A stretch of DNA of 64,000 nucleotides, taken from NCBI GenBank assembly GCA_963790085.1, contig CAWBNH010000012.1:61863-125862 (forward strand), in the 5' to 3' direction. This document shows, one piece after another, positions 17,195-25,579 of the stretch. The translations under genes were made by a program, and so were the position numbers. Position 1 is the stretch's first letter. Each line of letters opens with the position of its first letter. A model generated the notes under the pieces. The model searched no databases and was not told where the DNA came from. It saw only the letters and a list, made by a program, of their open reading frames with translations. This DNA is from CAXMST01 sp963790085 (lineage in GTDB: Bacteria; Actinomycetota; Thermoleophilia; Solirubrobacterales; 70-9).

Positions 17195-18247
17195 CTAGCC
17201 CTCGGTGTCCCGCCCGCCGCGTGCGGGCAGCCACCGGCGGACGGCGCGGATCGCCGCACGGCCACGCCCACGACCGCCGACCGCCGCGGCCCGGCGCAGG
17301 TCGGCGATCAGCCGGGCGTCGGCTGCGCGGGCAGCTCTGATCTCGGTCAGCCGCCGGCGGAGGTCCCCGAGCCGTTCCCTGAGCTCCTGCTCGGTCACGC
17401 GCAGCCGGGTGATCTCGTCGTCGCGACGGACCAGCTCGAGATCGAAGAGCTCGCCGGTCTCCGGGGAAGGCGAGATCGGCGCCTCGTCCCACTCGCCGCC
17501 GAGGACCAGCAGCGAGTCGGCCTGGCGCTCGATCGTCCAGAGCAGGTCGTCGAGCAGCTCCCTGAGCTGCTCGGCATCGTGGTCGTCGGCGGCAAGGTCG
17601 GGTAGTCGCCAGGGCTGTCCCAGGATCGGTCTCTCGTTCAGTGCCCGGCTCAGCAGCTCGCGTCTCAAGGGCCGCGCGACCCCGCGCTCGCGGGCGAGCG
17701 GGGAGCGGGCGAGCTCCGCCAGGCCGGCGAGGGCGTCGTCGTCGGTCCACCAACCGGCGGCCGGGTCCTCGGCAACCGTGGCAAGGACCCGGTCGCTGGT
17801 CCGGGGCCTGCCGCCGATCATCAGGGCAATCGTCCCGGCCACGGCGCCCGAGCCGAACGCCTCCAGCGCCTGCGGCAGGCCCGGGATCGCTGCCGAGGCG
17901 AGCAGCGAAGCCGGGGCCAGGCATCCGTCGGCGAGCAGTTGCTCGACGCCGACCGGGTCCGGCGGGGGGAGGTGGACCCTGCCGCCGCCGGCCCCGTCGA
18001 CGCGCACCGCCCCGATCAGGAGGTCGGCGTCGTCGTCGGCGTCGAGCTCGGCGATCGCCGCGTGCAGCGCCTCGAGGTCGGGCTCGTCACCGCGGTGCAG
18101 GAAGGCGACGTATCCGTCCTCCGGCGGCAGCTCGGGCTCGCCGTCGAGCCGCTCGCCGGGACGGGGTACGGTGAGCAGGGCCAGCGCCGGGCGCGCGGCC
18201 CGCTCAACCCCACGGCTTCGATCGCGGGTGCCCGGCTCCTGCGGCAT
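17195..18247 (-). CDS. Unknown protein with C-terminal coiled coil
   Basis: A 350-residue protein that I do not recognise. Residues about 40-180 contain a mixed alpha/beta stretch (YVAFLHRGDEPDLEALHAAI, ADLLIGAVRVDG) resembling a degenerate GT-A nucleotide-sugar domain, but no DxD motif is convincing. Residues about 275-325 are heptad-rich (RRDDEITRLRVTEQELRERL onward) and should form a coiled coil; the tail is Arg-rich. ATG at 18247 follows TAGGAT by 7 nt with no Shine-Dalgarno, suggesting a leaderless message. It is directly upstream of, and probably in an operon with, the glycosyltransferase gene, so a role in the same glycan pathway is possible. Confidence 0.7.
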   Translation of the reverse strand: MPQEPGTRDRSRGVERAARPALALLTVPRPGERLDGEPELPPEDGYVAFLHRGDEPDLEALHAAIAELDADDDADLLIGAVRVDGAGGGRVHLPPPDPVGVEQLLADGCLAPASLLASAAIPGLPQALEAFGSGAVAGTIALMIGGRPRTSDRVLATVAEDPAAGWWTDDDALAGLAELARSPLARERGVARPLRRELLSRALNERPILGQPWRLPDLAADDHDAEQLRELLDDLLWTIERQADSLLVLGGEWDEAPISPSPETGELFDLELVRRDDEITRLRVTEQELRERLGDLRRRLTEIRAARAADARLIADLRRAAAVGGRGRGRAAIRAVRRWLPARGGRDTEG

Positions 18248-18312
18248 CGGCCGGATCCTATCCGCGTTCGGGGCCGGCCCCCGTCGCCGCCGCCCGGGTA
18301 GGCTGCCCCTGG

Positions 18313-18726
18313 ATGACCGAGCCGCCCTGCATCTTCTGTTCGATCGTCAGCGGCGACGCGCCCGCGGAGCTGCTCGACTCCGACGAGCACACGCTGGCGT
18401 TCATGGACATCAACCCGGCGACGCCCGGTCATGCCCTGGTGATCCCGCGACGACACAGCCGCGATCTGCACGAGATCGAGCCCGACGACCTGCGCCACAC
18501 GACCGCCGCGGCCCAGCGACTTGCGGGGCGGATGGCCGCGACGCTGCGGCCGGATGGGTTCAATCTGCTCAACGCCTGCGGAGCCGCCGGCTGGCAGACG
18601 GTCTTCCACTTCCACATACATGTGATTCCCCGTTACGAGGACGACCCGCTGAAGCTGCCCTGGATCCCGCGCGGAGCCGACAGCGCCGAGATCGCGCGGA
18701 TCGCCGACGAGATCCGAGGTGACTGA
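18313..18726 (+). CDS. HIT-family nucleotide hydrolase/transferase
   Basis: A 137-residue histidine-triad protein. The N-terminus CIFCSIVSGDAPAELL has the typical pair of cysteines (possible zinc site). The catalytic triad HFHIHVIPR lies near residues 98-106. Members hydrolyse nucleoside phosphoramidates or dinucleoside polyphosphates. The ATG follows TAGGCT (18299-18304) by 8 nt without a Shine-Dalgarno sequence, so it may be leaderless. It is divergent from the coiled-coil gene and overlaps or abuts the following crotonase gene. Confidence 0.92.
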   Translation: MTEPPCIFCSIVSGDAPAELLDSDEHTLAFMDINPATPGHALVIPRRHSRDLHEIEPDDLRHTTAAAQRLAGRMAATLRPDGFNLLNACGAAGWQTVFHFHIHVIPRYEDDPLKLPWIPRGADSAEIARIADEIRGD

Positions 18727-18727
18727 G

Positions 18728-19528
18728 ATGGCCGATGTCGAGCAGCCCGATCGCGACCCGGTCAGGCTCGAGCGCGACGGCGGCGTGGCCGTGGCGATCC
18801 TCGACGATCCGCCGCTCAACCTCTTCCGGACCCGCACCTTCGAGCGACTGCGGGAGATTCGCGACGAGGTCGCCGAATCGGATGCGCGGGCGTTCGTCTT
18901 TCGCGCCGAGGGCGAGATCTTCACGGGCGGCGTCGACGTGAACACGTTCGCGGCGATCGAGGGCGCCGCCGACGGCACTGCGCTCGCCGAGCAGGGAATC
19001 GCCGACCTCGCCTGCTTCGAGGCGCTGCCGATCCCGACCCTGGCGCTGGTCCAGGGCCTGTGCCTGACGGCGGGGCTCGAGACGGCGCTCGGCTGCGACA
19101 TGATCTGGGCAGCCGAGGGGGCGCAGTTCGGTCTCGTCGAACGGGTCGTCGGGCTGACCCCGTTCGGGGGTGGAGTGCAGCGGATGGCCGAGCGGGCCGG
19201 CCCCGCGAGGGCCCGTGAGTTCGTGATGACCGGCGGCCTCTACGACGCCCAGAAGATGCTCGAGTGGGGAGTCGTCAACCGCGTCGTCGCGGCGGAGGAC
19301 CTGCTCGGGAAGGGGATGGAGTTCGCCCGCCGGCTTGCCGCCGGGCCGACGGTTGCCCACGGTGCAACCAAGCGGATCGTCCGCGCCTATCTCGACGGCG
19401 GCGTCGAGGCCGCCGACCGGGCGACGCCCGCGATCGCCGGGCCGCTGTTCGATACCGAGGACCTGAAGGCGGCCGTGCAGAGCTTTCTCAGCGACGGCCC
19501 CGGCAAGGCGACATTCGAGGGAAAGTAG
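18728..19528 (+). CDS. Enoyl-CoA hydratase/isomerase family protein
   Basis: A 266-residue crotonase-fold protein. The first half has the conserved IFTGGVDVN (usual FsaGaDl) and LVQGLCLTAGLETALGCD, and the oxyanion region continues with AQFGLVERVVGLTPFGGG. The two Glu positions used by hydratases are both occupied (in GLET and LVER). The substrate is not identifiable. ATG at 18728 is preceded by GAGGT at 18716-18720; an alternative GTG at 18719 has no binding site. It starts just after the HIT stop, so the two genes are likely coupled. Confidence 0.85.
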   Translation: MADVEQPDRDPVRLERDGGVAVAILDDPPLNLFRTRTFERLREIRDEVAESDARAFVFRAEGEIFTGGVDVNTFAAIEGAADGTALAEQGIADLACFEALPIPTLALVQGLCLTAGLETALGCDMIWAAEGAQFGLVERVVGLTPFGGGVQRMAERAGPARAREFVMTGGLYDAQKMLEWGVVNRVVAAEDLLGKGMEFARRLAAGPTVAHGATKRIVRAYLDGGVEAADRATPAIAGPLFDTEDLKAAVQSFLSDGPGKATFEGK

Positions 19529-19613
19529 GCCCGCGCGCCTGCCCAGGGTGACCCACCGAGCCGGAATCCGGCGGATCGGGTGCCGCGCTCTCCGCTACGC
19601 TGCGCCTCGCGCA

Positions 19614-19832
19614 ATGGCGAAGGAAGAGAAAATCGAGATGGAGGGCGAGGTCACCGAGGCCCTCCCGAACACGATGTTCAAGGTGAAGCTCGACAACGAC
19701 CACGAGGTCCTCGGGCACATCAGCGGCAAGATGCGCCGCCACTACATCAGGATCCTGCCGGGCGACCGGGTCAAGATCGAGCTCAGCCCCTACGACCTCG
19801 ATCGCGGCCGGATCACGTACCGCTACAAGTAG
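19614..19832 (+). CDS. infA: Translation initiation factor IF-1
   Basis: A 72-residue S1/OB-fold protein of exactly family length, with MAKEEKIEMEGEVTEALPN, HISGKMRRHYIRILPGDRV and the C-terminal YDLDRGRITYRYK. It binds the 30S A site during initiation. ATG at 19614 is fixed by the family N-terminus. No Shine-Dalgarno precedes it; TACGCT at 19596-19601 could be a -10 box with a leader of only about five bases. Unlike in many bacteria it is not in a ribosomal-protein cluster here but follows a crotonase gene. Confidence 0.96.
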   Translation: MAKEEKIEMEGEVTEALPNTMFKVKLDNDHEVLGHISGKMRRHYIRILPGDRVKIELSPYDLDRGRITYRYK

Positions 19833-19844
19833 CGGCCGCTCGGC

Positions 19845-20621
19845 CTAGTACGCCGTCCGACGCATGCCCCGCAGCGCCCAGGCGCCGAGCAGTGCGATCA
19901 GGCCGATCAGGGTGACGATCCCGGGCCAGGTGCCGCTCCAGGTCACGGTCCCGACGAACCCCTGGCGCGCCATCTCGACCACCTGCGTGGCGGGGTTGAT
20001 CCGCGCTACCTCCGCGAGCCACCCGGTGAGCAGCTCCTGGGGCGCGTAGGCCGTGGTGGTCAGGATCAGCACGAGCATCCCCGCCTGCATCAGTGGCGCC
20101 GCCGACTGGGTCTTGAACTTGAGCGCCAGCGCAACGCCCCAGCAGGCCGCGACGACGCCCATCCCCATCACCGCAACGACGGCGACGATCAGACCGAGGA
20201 TGCCGGGGAAGTTCGCCCCGACGATCATCGCGACGATGAACAGGAACGTGCCGGGCACCAACGCCCGCAGGCTGGCCGAGCTGACGAGACCGGTGAGCAG
20301 CACCCAGCGCGGCGCCGGGGAGGCGAGGAAGCGATCGAAGAGCCCGTTCTCGATGTCGCGGGCGAGGTTGACCCCGGTCGCGGCCCCGGTGAAGCCGGCG
20401 CCCTGCATGAGACTGACCGGGATCAGGAAGCTCTGGTAGCTCTGGGTGTCGAACCCCGGCAGCAGCGTCAGGCTGCCGAAGACCGCGGTCAGCCCGAGGA
20501 AGAAGATCGTCGGCGCGAGGACCCCGGGGATCGCGGCTCCGGGCACCCGCAGGAGCTCGTTCCGCGAGCGCTCGATCATCGCCCGGATCGTGCTCATGTC
20601 GACGCGCAGCCCGTGGCTCAT
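19845..20621 (-). CDS. ABC-2 type exporter permease
   Basis: A 258-residue membrane protein with about six transmembrane segments and the ABC-2 permease layout: cytoplasmic N-terminus (SRNELLRVPGAAIPGVLAPT), DIENGLFDRFLASPAPR before the third segment, and the Pro-rich AYAPQELLTGWLAEVARINP loop. Together with the adjacent permease and ATPase it forms a DrrAB-like exporter. ATG at 20621 overlaps the stop of the upstream permease gene (ATGA). It ends 12 bases from the convergent infA. Confidence 0.88.
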   Translation of the reverse strand: MSHGLRVDMSTIRAMIERSRNELLRVPGAAIPGVLAPTIFFLGLTAVFGSLTLLPGFDTQSYQSFLIPVSLMQGAGFTGAATGVNLARDIENGLFDRFLASPAPRWVLLTGLVSSASLRALVPGTFLFIVAMIVGANFPGILGLIVAVVAVMGMGVVAACWGVALALKFKTQSAAPLMQAGMLVLILTTTAYAPQELLTGWLAEVARINPATQVVEMARQGFVGTVTWSGTWPGIVTLIGLIALLGAWALRGMRRTAY

Positions 20622-21412
20622 CCGCCGGTCCTCAGCCGGTGCTGGAGGGCGCGCGCGGCCAGCACGGTGCCGAAGGCCCCGATCACCAGCAGCCCGAGCA
20701 GACCCTTGAGCATGTCCTCCGCGGAGAAGGCGAACACGACCGGGTCGCGGACGGCGTCGACGATGAAGCTGAGCGGGTTGTACTCGGCGACCGTCTGGGC
20801 CGGCTCGAGCAGCAGATCTTGTGGAAAGAAGGCGGTCGAGAGAAAGAGGATCACGAACAGCAGCGGGAACATGCCCTGCACGACCGAGGCGCTCCCCGAG
20901 CGCAGGGCGATCGCGGCGCCGATCGAGCCGAAGGCGACCGCCGAGCCGATCACCAGGAGGATCATCACCAGCACACCGAGCGGCCCCTCGGTGAACTTGA
21001 CTCCGAAGGCGAAGCCGATCGCGAGGAACCAGATTGCCGTGAACAGCCCGAGCGCCGCGGTGCCGGCGAGCCGGCCGAGGACGATCGAGAAGCGCGGGAT
21101 CGGCGCGACGAGCAGCCGGTCGGTGAAGCCCATCTCGATGTCTACGGCGAGCGCGATGCCGCCGCTGTTGCCCGCGAGCAGCGTCGATTGGACCATCGCC
21201 CCGGCGAGCATGAACGCGAGAAAGCTCTCGACCGGCGGGAACCCGGGGAGATCGACGGCACGGCCGGCACCGCCCGTCTGGATCGCGAGCAACAGGGTCG
21301 GGAAGATGATCAGGGGCGCCATCAGCTGCGGCCGCCTGAAGGTCTGCTTGACGGAGCGCCGTCCCAACTCGCCGACGACGCGCCAGCTCTGGCGGCTGAA
21401 GATCGCGCTCAC
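20618..21412 (-). CDS. ABC-2 type exporter permease
   Basis: A 264-residue ABC-2 permease with about six membrane segments, VDIEMGFTDRLLVAPIPRF as the cytoplasmic hallmark, and FFPQDLLLEPAQTVAEYNPL in the last loop. It is similar in plan to the following gene, so the transporter probably uses a heterodimer of the two. The GTG at 21412 overlaps the stop of the ATPase gene (GTGA), and its stop overlaps the start of the next permease: a tightly coupled three-gene operon. Confidence 0.88.
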   Translation of the reverse strand: MSAIFSRQSWRVVGELGRRSVKQTFRRPQLMAPLIIFPTLLLAIQTGGAGRAVDLPGFPPVESFLAFMLAGAMVQSTLLAGNSGGIALAVDIEMGFTDRLLVAPIPRFSIVLGRLAGTAALGLFTAIWFLAIGFAFGVKFTEGPLGVLVMILLVIGSAVAFGSIGAAIALRSGSASVVQGMFPLLFVILFLSTAFFPQDLLLEPAQTVAEYNPLSFIVDAVRDPVVFAFSAEDMLKGLLGLLVIGAFGTVLAARALQHRLRTGG

Positions 21413-22383
21413 TCGGCGACCCGGCCGGCCTCGTCGGGGAGCGGTTCGTCGGACTCCTCCAGGTGCTGGCCGGTCTTCTCGACGAAGACATCATCGAGCG
21501 TCGGCTCGACGAGCTCCAGCGACTCGACCAGGATCCCCCGCTCGTCCAGCGCCCGCACGACCGGAGCGATCTCGGCCGCGCCTCCGGCGAGCTCGACTAT
21601 CAGGGTGCCGTCCTTCGCCGGCAGGCACTCGCCGAAGCGGGCCAGCACGTCCTCGCAGGCCGCGGGCGATCCCTCGGCCACGGCCACCTCGAGCCGCGGC
21701 TTGCCGACCTCGGCCTTGAGCGACGCCGGCGTTCCCTCGGCGACGATCTTGCCGGCGCTGATGATCGCCACGCGATCGGCGAGCTTGTCCGCCTCCTCCA
21801 GGTACTGGGTGGTCAGGAACACGGTCGTGCCCTCATCGTTGAGCTTGCTCACCTCTTCCCAGATCGTCATCCTGCTGACCGGGTCCAGGCCGGTGGTCGG
21901 CTCGTCGAGGAACAGCACCTCGGGCTGGTGCACGAGCGCCGATGCCAGGTCGAGCCGTCTCTGCATGCCGCCCGAGTAGGTCCCGACCCGCCGATCTGCG
22001 GCCCGGGTCAACCCGACACGCTGGAGCAGGGCGTCGGCGCGGTCGTCGATCTCGGCCGGCGGCAGGCCGTGGAGCGTCGCCTGCAGATGGATCAGCTCGC
22101 GGCCGGTCATCAGCGGGTCGAGGGCCGCCTCCTGCAGGGCGACGCCGATCGCCCTGCGCACGGCGGCCGCGTCCTCGACCACGTCATGGCCGGCGACCTG
22201 GGCGCTGCCGCCGGTTGGACGCAGGAGCGTCGTCAGCATCCGCACGGTCGTCGTCTTGCCGGCCCCGTTCGGACCGAGAAAGGAGAAGATCTCACCGTCG
22301 GCGACCTCGAGATCGACGCCGTCGACGGCGATCACTCCGCCGTCGAAGCTCCGCTGCAGATTCTCGACCTCGATCGCCGCCAC
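21409..22383 (-). CDS. ABC transporter ATP-binding protein (DrrA type)
   Basis: A 324-residue nucleotide-binding protein with Walker A GPNGAGKTT (37-45), signature SGGMQRRLDLA (137-147), Walker B LFLDEPTTGLD (157 onward) and the C-terminal extension typical of the daunorubicin-resistance DrrA group. It energises the two permeases encoded next. The exported compound is unknown; drugs, lipids or glycans are all seen in this group. The GTG at 22383 follows TAGACT by 8 nt with no Shine-Dalgarno, so the operon is probably transcribed as a leaderless message. Confidence 0.93.
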   Translation of the reverse strand: MAAIEVENLQRSFDGGVIAVDGVDLEVADGEIFSFLGPNGAGKTTTVRMLTTLLRPTGGSAQVAGHDVVEDAAAVRRAIGVALQEAALDPLMTGRELIHLQATLHGLPPAEIDDRADALLQRVGLTRAADRRVGTYSGGMQRRLDLASALVHQPEVLFLDEPTTGLDPVSRMTIWEEVSKLNDEGTTVFLTTQYLEEADKLADRVAIISAGKIVAEGTPASLKAEVGKPRLEVAVAEGSPAACEDVLARFGECLPAKDGTLIVELAGGAAEIAPVVRALDERGILVESLELVEPTLDDVFVEKTGQHLEESDEPLPDEAGRVAE

Positions 22384-22563
22384 CGGAGCTCAGTCTAGGC
22401 GAGGGAACGCGGACGGCAGTGCCGATTGCCCGGCATCGGCGCCTGGGCGATCGCCTGCCGTCGGCGCCGTCGGCACCGCCTCGGCTTCTCGCGGCCCTAG
22501 ACTTCCCCCGGATCGGCGTCTGCCTCCGCAACCTGCGGGCAGCAGGCGTGTTCGGAGTATCTG

Positions 22564-23295
22564 ATGTCACCGACAGCGAAACCCAGCGCAGTTGCGCGCG
22601 TTGTGACGGCCGTGACGCTCTGCCTGGCCGTCGTTGTGGCCGCGATCGCGGTCGAAGGCGCCTCGGCCGCGCGCAGCGCGAAGGTGCTCGGAGCGACGAA
22701 GGGCACCCCGAGCCCGCTCTGTCCAAAGAACTGCCGCGCGACCGGATCGGTGACCGGTTTCATGATCGCTGCGGACGGTCGCAGGGGCCTCTACAAGGTG
22801 CCCGCCGACGGGCACCTTGTCGCCTGGTCGGTCGAGCTCTCGAAGCCGACCAGCTCGCAACTCAGTGGCTTCGGCGAGATCTTCAAGGACGAGAAGTTCG
22901 GCACCGCGCCGATCGCCAAGATCTCGGTCCTGAAGAAGAAGGGCGAGAAGGGCTCGCGATTCACGCTCGGCAAGCAGAGTCCGGCGGTCGAGCTCGACGG
23001 AAGCCTCGGTAGCAAGCCGATCTTCACCCTCGACAAGCCGCTGAAGGTGCAGCAGGGCCGGGTCGTGGCACTGACCCTGCCGACCTGGGCCCCGCTCTAC
23101 CGCGACGGGCTCAACACGCGCGAGAACGCTTGGAAGGCGAGCCGCAAGCCCGACTCCTGCGGCGCCGAGGACGTTCCCAAGGCGAAGCCTCATCTGCGCA
23201 AGAAGACGACCCGCACCTACGGCTGCAAGCTGAGCGGGGAGCGGATTCTCTACTGGGCGTACTTCGTCCCGAAGAAGACCGACAAGCCCGAGTAG
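22564..23295 (+). CDS. Secreted protein of unknown function
   Basis: A 243-residue protein with an N-terminal signal peptide (about 1-36, ending EGASAARS). The mature part starts with a small Cys pair (CPKNC), has a beta-rich body with many Lys residues (KKKGEKGSRFTLGKQ, PIFTLDKPLKVQQGRVVALT) and two further cysteines in SCGAED and YGCKLSG that may form disulfides. I recognise no catalytic motif. The TAGACT at 22498-22503 could be its -10 box, about 60 nt upstream of the ATG. The gene stands alone and converges with the small lipoprotein gene. Confidence 0.75.
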   Translation: MSPTAKPSAVARVVTAVTLCLAVVVAAIAVEGASAARSAKVLGATKGTPSPLCPKNCRATGSVTGFMIAADGRRGLYKVPADGHLVAWSVELSKPTSSQLSGFGEIFKDEKFGTAPIAKISVLKKKGEKGSRFTLGKQSPAVELDGSLGSKPIFTLDKPLKVQQGRVVALTLPTWAPLYRDGLNTRENAWKASRKPDSCGAEDVPKAKPHLRKKTTRTYGCKLSGERILYWAYFVPKKTDKPE

Positions 23296-23303
23296 GGGCT
23301 AGA

Positions 23304-23642
23304 TCAGCCGCACATATCCGGGTTCTCGTCGCAGAACGCCTCGAACGCCTTCTCGGCGTTCTTCTCCGCCTCCTCCTTCGAGCTGCCCTGATCGTCCCCG
23401 GTGCCGTCGTCGGAGTCGGAGTCGGAGTCGGTGGTCGTGGTCGTGGTCGGCTCGCTGGTCGTGGTCGGCTCGCTGGTCGTGGTCGACGTGGTCGCCTCGG
23501 TGGTCGACGTGGTCGACGTGGTCGCCTCGGTGGTCGTCTCGGTGGTCGTCTCGGTAATCGTCTGCTCGTCGTCGCCGCAGGCAGCGAGCGGCACCGCGAG
23601 GGCACCGCAGGCGAGCAGCGTTACCGCCGCCCGCCGCGTCAC
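23304..23642 (-). CDS. Small Thr-rich lipoprotein
   Basis: A 112-residue predicted lipoprotein: MTRRAAVTLLACGALAVPLAAC is a signal peptide with lipobox LAAC. About 55 residues of Thr/Glu/Ser repeats follow, then an acidic Asp-Ser stretch, then a short helical end with two cysteines (AFCDENPDMCG). The Thr-rich part would be an extended, possibly glycosylated stalk lifting the short C-terminal module from the membrane. The start GTG overlaps the stop of the zinc-ribbon gene upstream (GTGA). No function is known. Confidence 0.75.
   Translation of the reverse strand: MTRRAAVTLLACGALAVPLAACGDDEQTITETTTETTTEATTSTTSTTEATTSTTTSEPTTTSEPTTTTTTDSDSDSDDGTGDDQGSSKEEAEKNAEKAFEAFCDENPDMCG
23420..23560 (-). 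repeat. Short tandem repeats encoding the Thr-rich stalk
   Basis: Imperfect copies of GGTGGTC/CGTGGTCG units, including two adjacent 17-18 bp copies of CTCGCTGGTCGTGGTCG (23451-23485 on the plus strand) and two copies of a GACGTGGTCGCCTCGGTGGTCG unit. The repetition is in multiples of three, so the length of the stalk may vary between strains without breaking the frame. Confidence 0.7.
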
Positions 23643-23914
23643 GAGGCGCCGTCCGTCGCTTCCTGCCGCAGGCCGCAGTACGGGCAGTCGCTGACATCGA
23701 GGCCGATCAGCTGCTCACAGCGGCGGCACTCGCGCAGGTTCTCCGGGCTGCGCAGCAGGCTCGATGCGGACGGCGCGAGCGGCAGCGTCCGGGTCACCGG
23801 CCGCAGCTCCTCACCGGTCTCGCGATCGACGTAGACACCGCCCTCCTCGGCCTCGACCAGGGCCTCGCGGCCGGAGGCGGGGGCGCGGAAACGGTACGTC
23901 TGCTTCTCGTTCAC
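23639..23914 (-). CDS. Small zinc-ribbon protein
   Basis: A 91-residue protein. The first half (MNEKQTYRFRAPASGREALV ... VYVDRETGEELRPV) is polar, and the end has a two-CxxC ribbon: CRRCEQLIGLDVSDCPYCG, probably binding one zinc. The function is unknown; such proteins often act as adaptors. GTG at 23914 follows TAAGGT (23922-23927) by 7 nt without a Shine-Dalgarno, so leaderless initiation is likely. Its stop overlaps the start of the Thr-rich lipoprotein gene. Confidence 0.75.
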   Translation of the reverse strand: MNEKQTYRFRAPASGREALVEAEEGGVYVDRETGEELRPVTRTLPLAPSASSLLRSPENLRECRRCEQLIGLDVSDCPYCGLRQEATDGAS

Positions 23915-23953
23915 GGCGCGAACCTTATCCGGTGAAGCAGCGAACATGCAGGG

Positions 23954-25510
23954 ATCCGAGTCCTGATCTTTCACGGCTACCTGCTGCGCGGCACCGGCAG
24001 CAACGTCTACAACGCCTGCGTCGCCCGCGCGCTCGCCGGGCTCGGCCACGACGTGCACCTCCTCTGCCAGGATCGCGAGGCGGGCTCGCTCGGCTGGATC
24101 GATCGGGTCGGCGGCTGGGCCGGCGGCGGGCTCGAGCTGCGTGCGGGCTCCGGCCCAGGCAGCCCGGGGACGGGGACGATCACCGCCTACTTGCCGGAGA
24201 TCGGCGGCCTACTGCCCGTCTACGTGGAGGACCGCTACGCCGGCTTCCGGGTCAAGGCATACCCGGCGCTCAGCGATGCCGAGCTCGCCGCCTACATCGA
24301 GGCCAACGTCGCAGCCGTGCGCGAGGTCGACGAGTTGATCGGCGGCGCCGAGGCGGCGCTCGCCAACCATCTGATCATGGGCCCGCTGATCCTCGCCCGG
24401 GCCGGCCTCAACTTCGCCGCGAAAGTCCACGGCAGCGCGCTCTCCTACACGGTCAAGCCGGATCCCCGCTTCCTGCCCGAGGCCCGCGAGGGCCTCGGGG
24501 CGGCGGCGGCCGTGCTGGTCGGCTCGCGACACACCGCCGAGTCGCTCTGGGAGACGATCGGCGACGCGGCGGTCGAGCGCAAGACCCGCCTCGGTCCGCC
24601 GGGGGTGGACGTCGAGGCCTTCGCGCCACTCCCGGCCGGGGTCGAGCCCGGACCCGCGCTGGCCGCGCTGGCCGCGGAGATCGAGGCCGAGCCTGTCACC
24701 GGCAGCGGCGACTCCTTCGACCGCGACCCGGCCGAGGCGGCGGCTGCGCTTCGCGCCTACGCGGGCTCGCGCGGGCCGCGGGTCGTGTTCGTCGGCAAGC
24801 TGATCGTCTCGAAGGGCTGTGACCTGCTGCTCGCCGCCTGGCCGCTGGTCCGTGCCCGGGTCCCGGAGGCGTCGCTGCTCGTTGCCGGGTTCGGCGCATA
24901 TCGGGAGACGCTGGAGGATCTCTGGGCGGCGATCATCGAGGGAGATCTGGAGCGCGCGCGACGGATCGCCGCGCTCGGCTGGGCACTGGAGGGTGGCGCC
25001 CGGCGCCCGCTGCAGATCCTCTCCGGCTTTCTCTCCGACCCACCCGGCGGCTGGCTGGAGGCGGCGGCCGGCGCCCGCGGGAGCGTCAGCTTCGCCGGCC
25101 GGCTCGAGCACGGCGAGGTCGCCGGGGTGCTCGCCGCGAGTGATGCGATGGTCGTCCCCAGTACCTTCCCCGAAGCTTTCGGGATGGTCGCGGCGGAGGC
25201 CGCCGCGACCGGCTCGTTACCGGTCTGTGCCGATCATTCCGGCCTCGCCGAGGTCGCCCGGGAGCTCGACCGCGAGCTGCCGGAGCCGGCCCGCGGCCTG
25301 ACCGCGTTCCCGGCGGGGCCCGACGCGGTCACCGAGATCGCCGATCGGCTTCTGGGTTGGATGCGGCTCCCTGCGCCTGAGCGTGAGCGCAGCGAGCGGG
25401 CGCTGGTCGACACCGTCCGGCGGCTCTGGAGCTGGGAGGGAGTTGCCCGCGGGGTGCTCGCGGCGTCCGCCGGCGAGCTCGATCGGCTCCCGCCCGTACC
25501 GTCGCAATAG
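23954..25510 (+). CDS. Glycosyltransferase (GT-B, family 4-like), start codon unclear
   Basis: About 518 residues. The N-terminal strand RVLIFHGYLLRGTGSNVYNA and the acceptor-domain features are followed by a linker, then the donor domain with VVFVGKLIVSKGCDLLLAAWP and the E-x7-E motif in PEAFGMVAAEAAATG. The conserved N-terminus lies upstream of the first canonical in-frame start (GTG 24053, which would remove the first strand and helix). In frame after the TGA at 23933 there is no ATG, GTG or TTG; the codon at the expected Met position is ATC (23954). An ATG at 23946 is one base out of frame and would be restored by one extra G in the GGG run at 23951-23953. It may therefore be an assembly indel or a non-canonical start. 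Confidence 0.8.
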   Translation: MRVLIFHGYLLRGTGSNVYNACVARALAGLGHDVHLLCQDREAGSLGWIDRVGGWAGGGLELRAGSGPGSPGTGTITAYLPEIGGLLPVYVEDRYAGFRVKAYPALSDAELAAYIEANVAAVREVDELIGGAEAALANHLIMGPLILARAGLNFAAKVHGSALSYTVKPDPRFLPEAREGLGAAAAVLVGSRHTAESLWETIGDAAVERKTRLGPPGVDVEAFAPLPAGVEPGPALAALAAEIEAEPVTGSGDSFDRDPAEAAAALRAYAGSRGPRVVFVGKLIVSKGCDLLLAAWPLVRARVPEASLLVAGFGAYRETLEDLWAAIIEGDLERARRIAALGWALEGGARRPLQILSGFLSDPPGGWLEAAAGARGSVSFAGRLEHGEVAGVLAASDAMVVPSTFPEAFGMVAAEAAATGSLPVCADHSGLAEVARELDRELPEPARGLTAFPAGPDAVTEIADRLLGWMRLPAPERERSERALVDTVRRLWSWEGVARGVLAASAGELDRLPPVPSQ

Positions 25511-25561
25511 AGCCATTTGGCACTAGCTCGACGGCCGCGCCGCGTGGCGCCGCTTACTCAA

Positions 25562-25567
25562 TAGAAT
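25562..25567 (+). promoter_or_regulatory. -10 box (TAGAAT) for the oxidase operon
   Basis: TAGAAT ends 12 nt before the ATG of ctaC in an otherwise GC-rich gap. It would give a leader of about five bases. No -35 is obvious. Confidence 0.45.
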
Positions 25568-25579
25568 GCTCCCCGTTCG

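Noticed and set aside
18719..19528. Crotonase gene at 18728 as a dead homologue
   Set aside because: The changed GLET and LVER segments still hold both Glu positions used by hydratases, so loss of activity cannot be claimed.
23410..23560. Regulatory or recombination repeats in the Thr-rich lipoprotein gene
   Set aside because: The repeats are in-frame and explained by the Thr/Glu/Ser stalk they encode.
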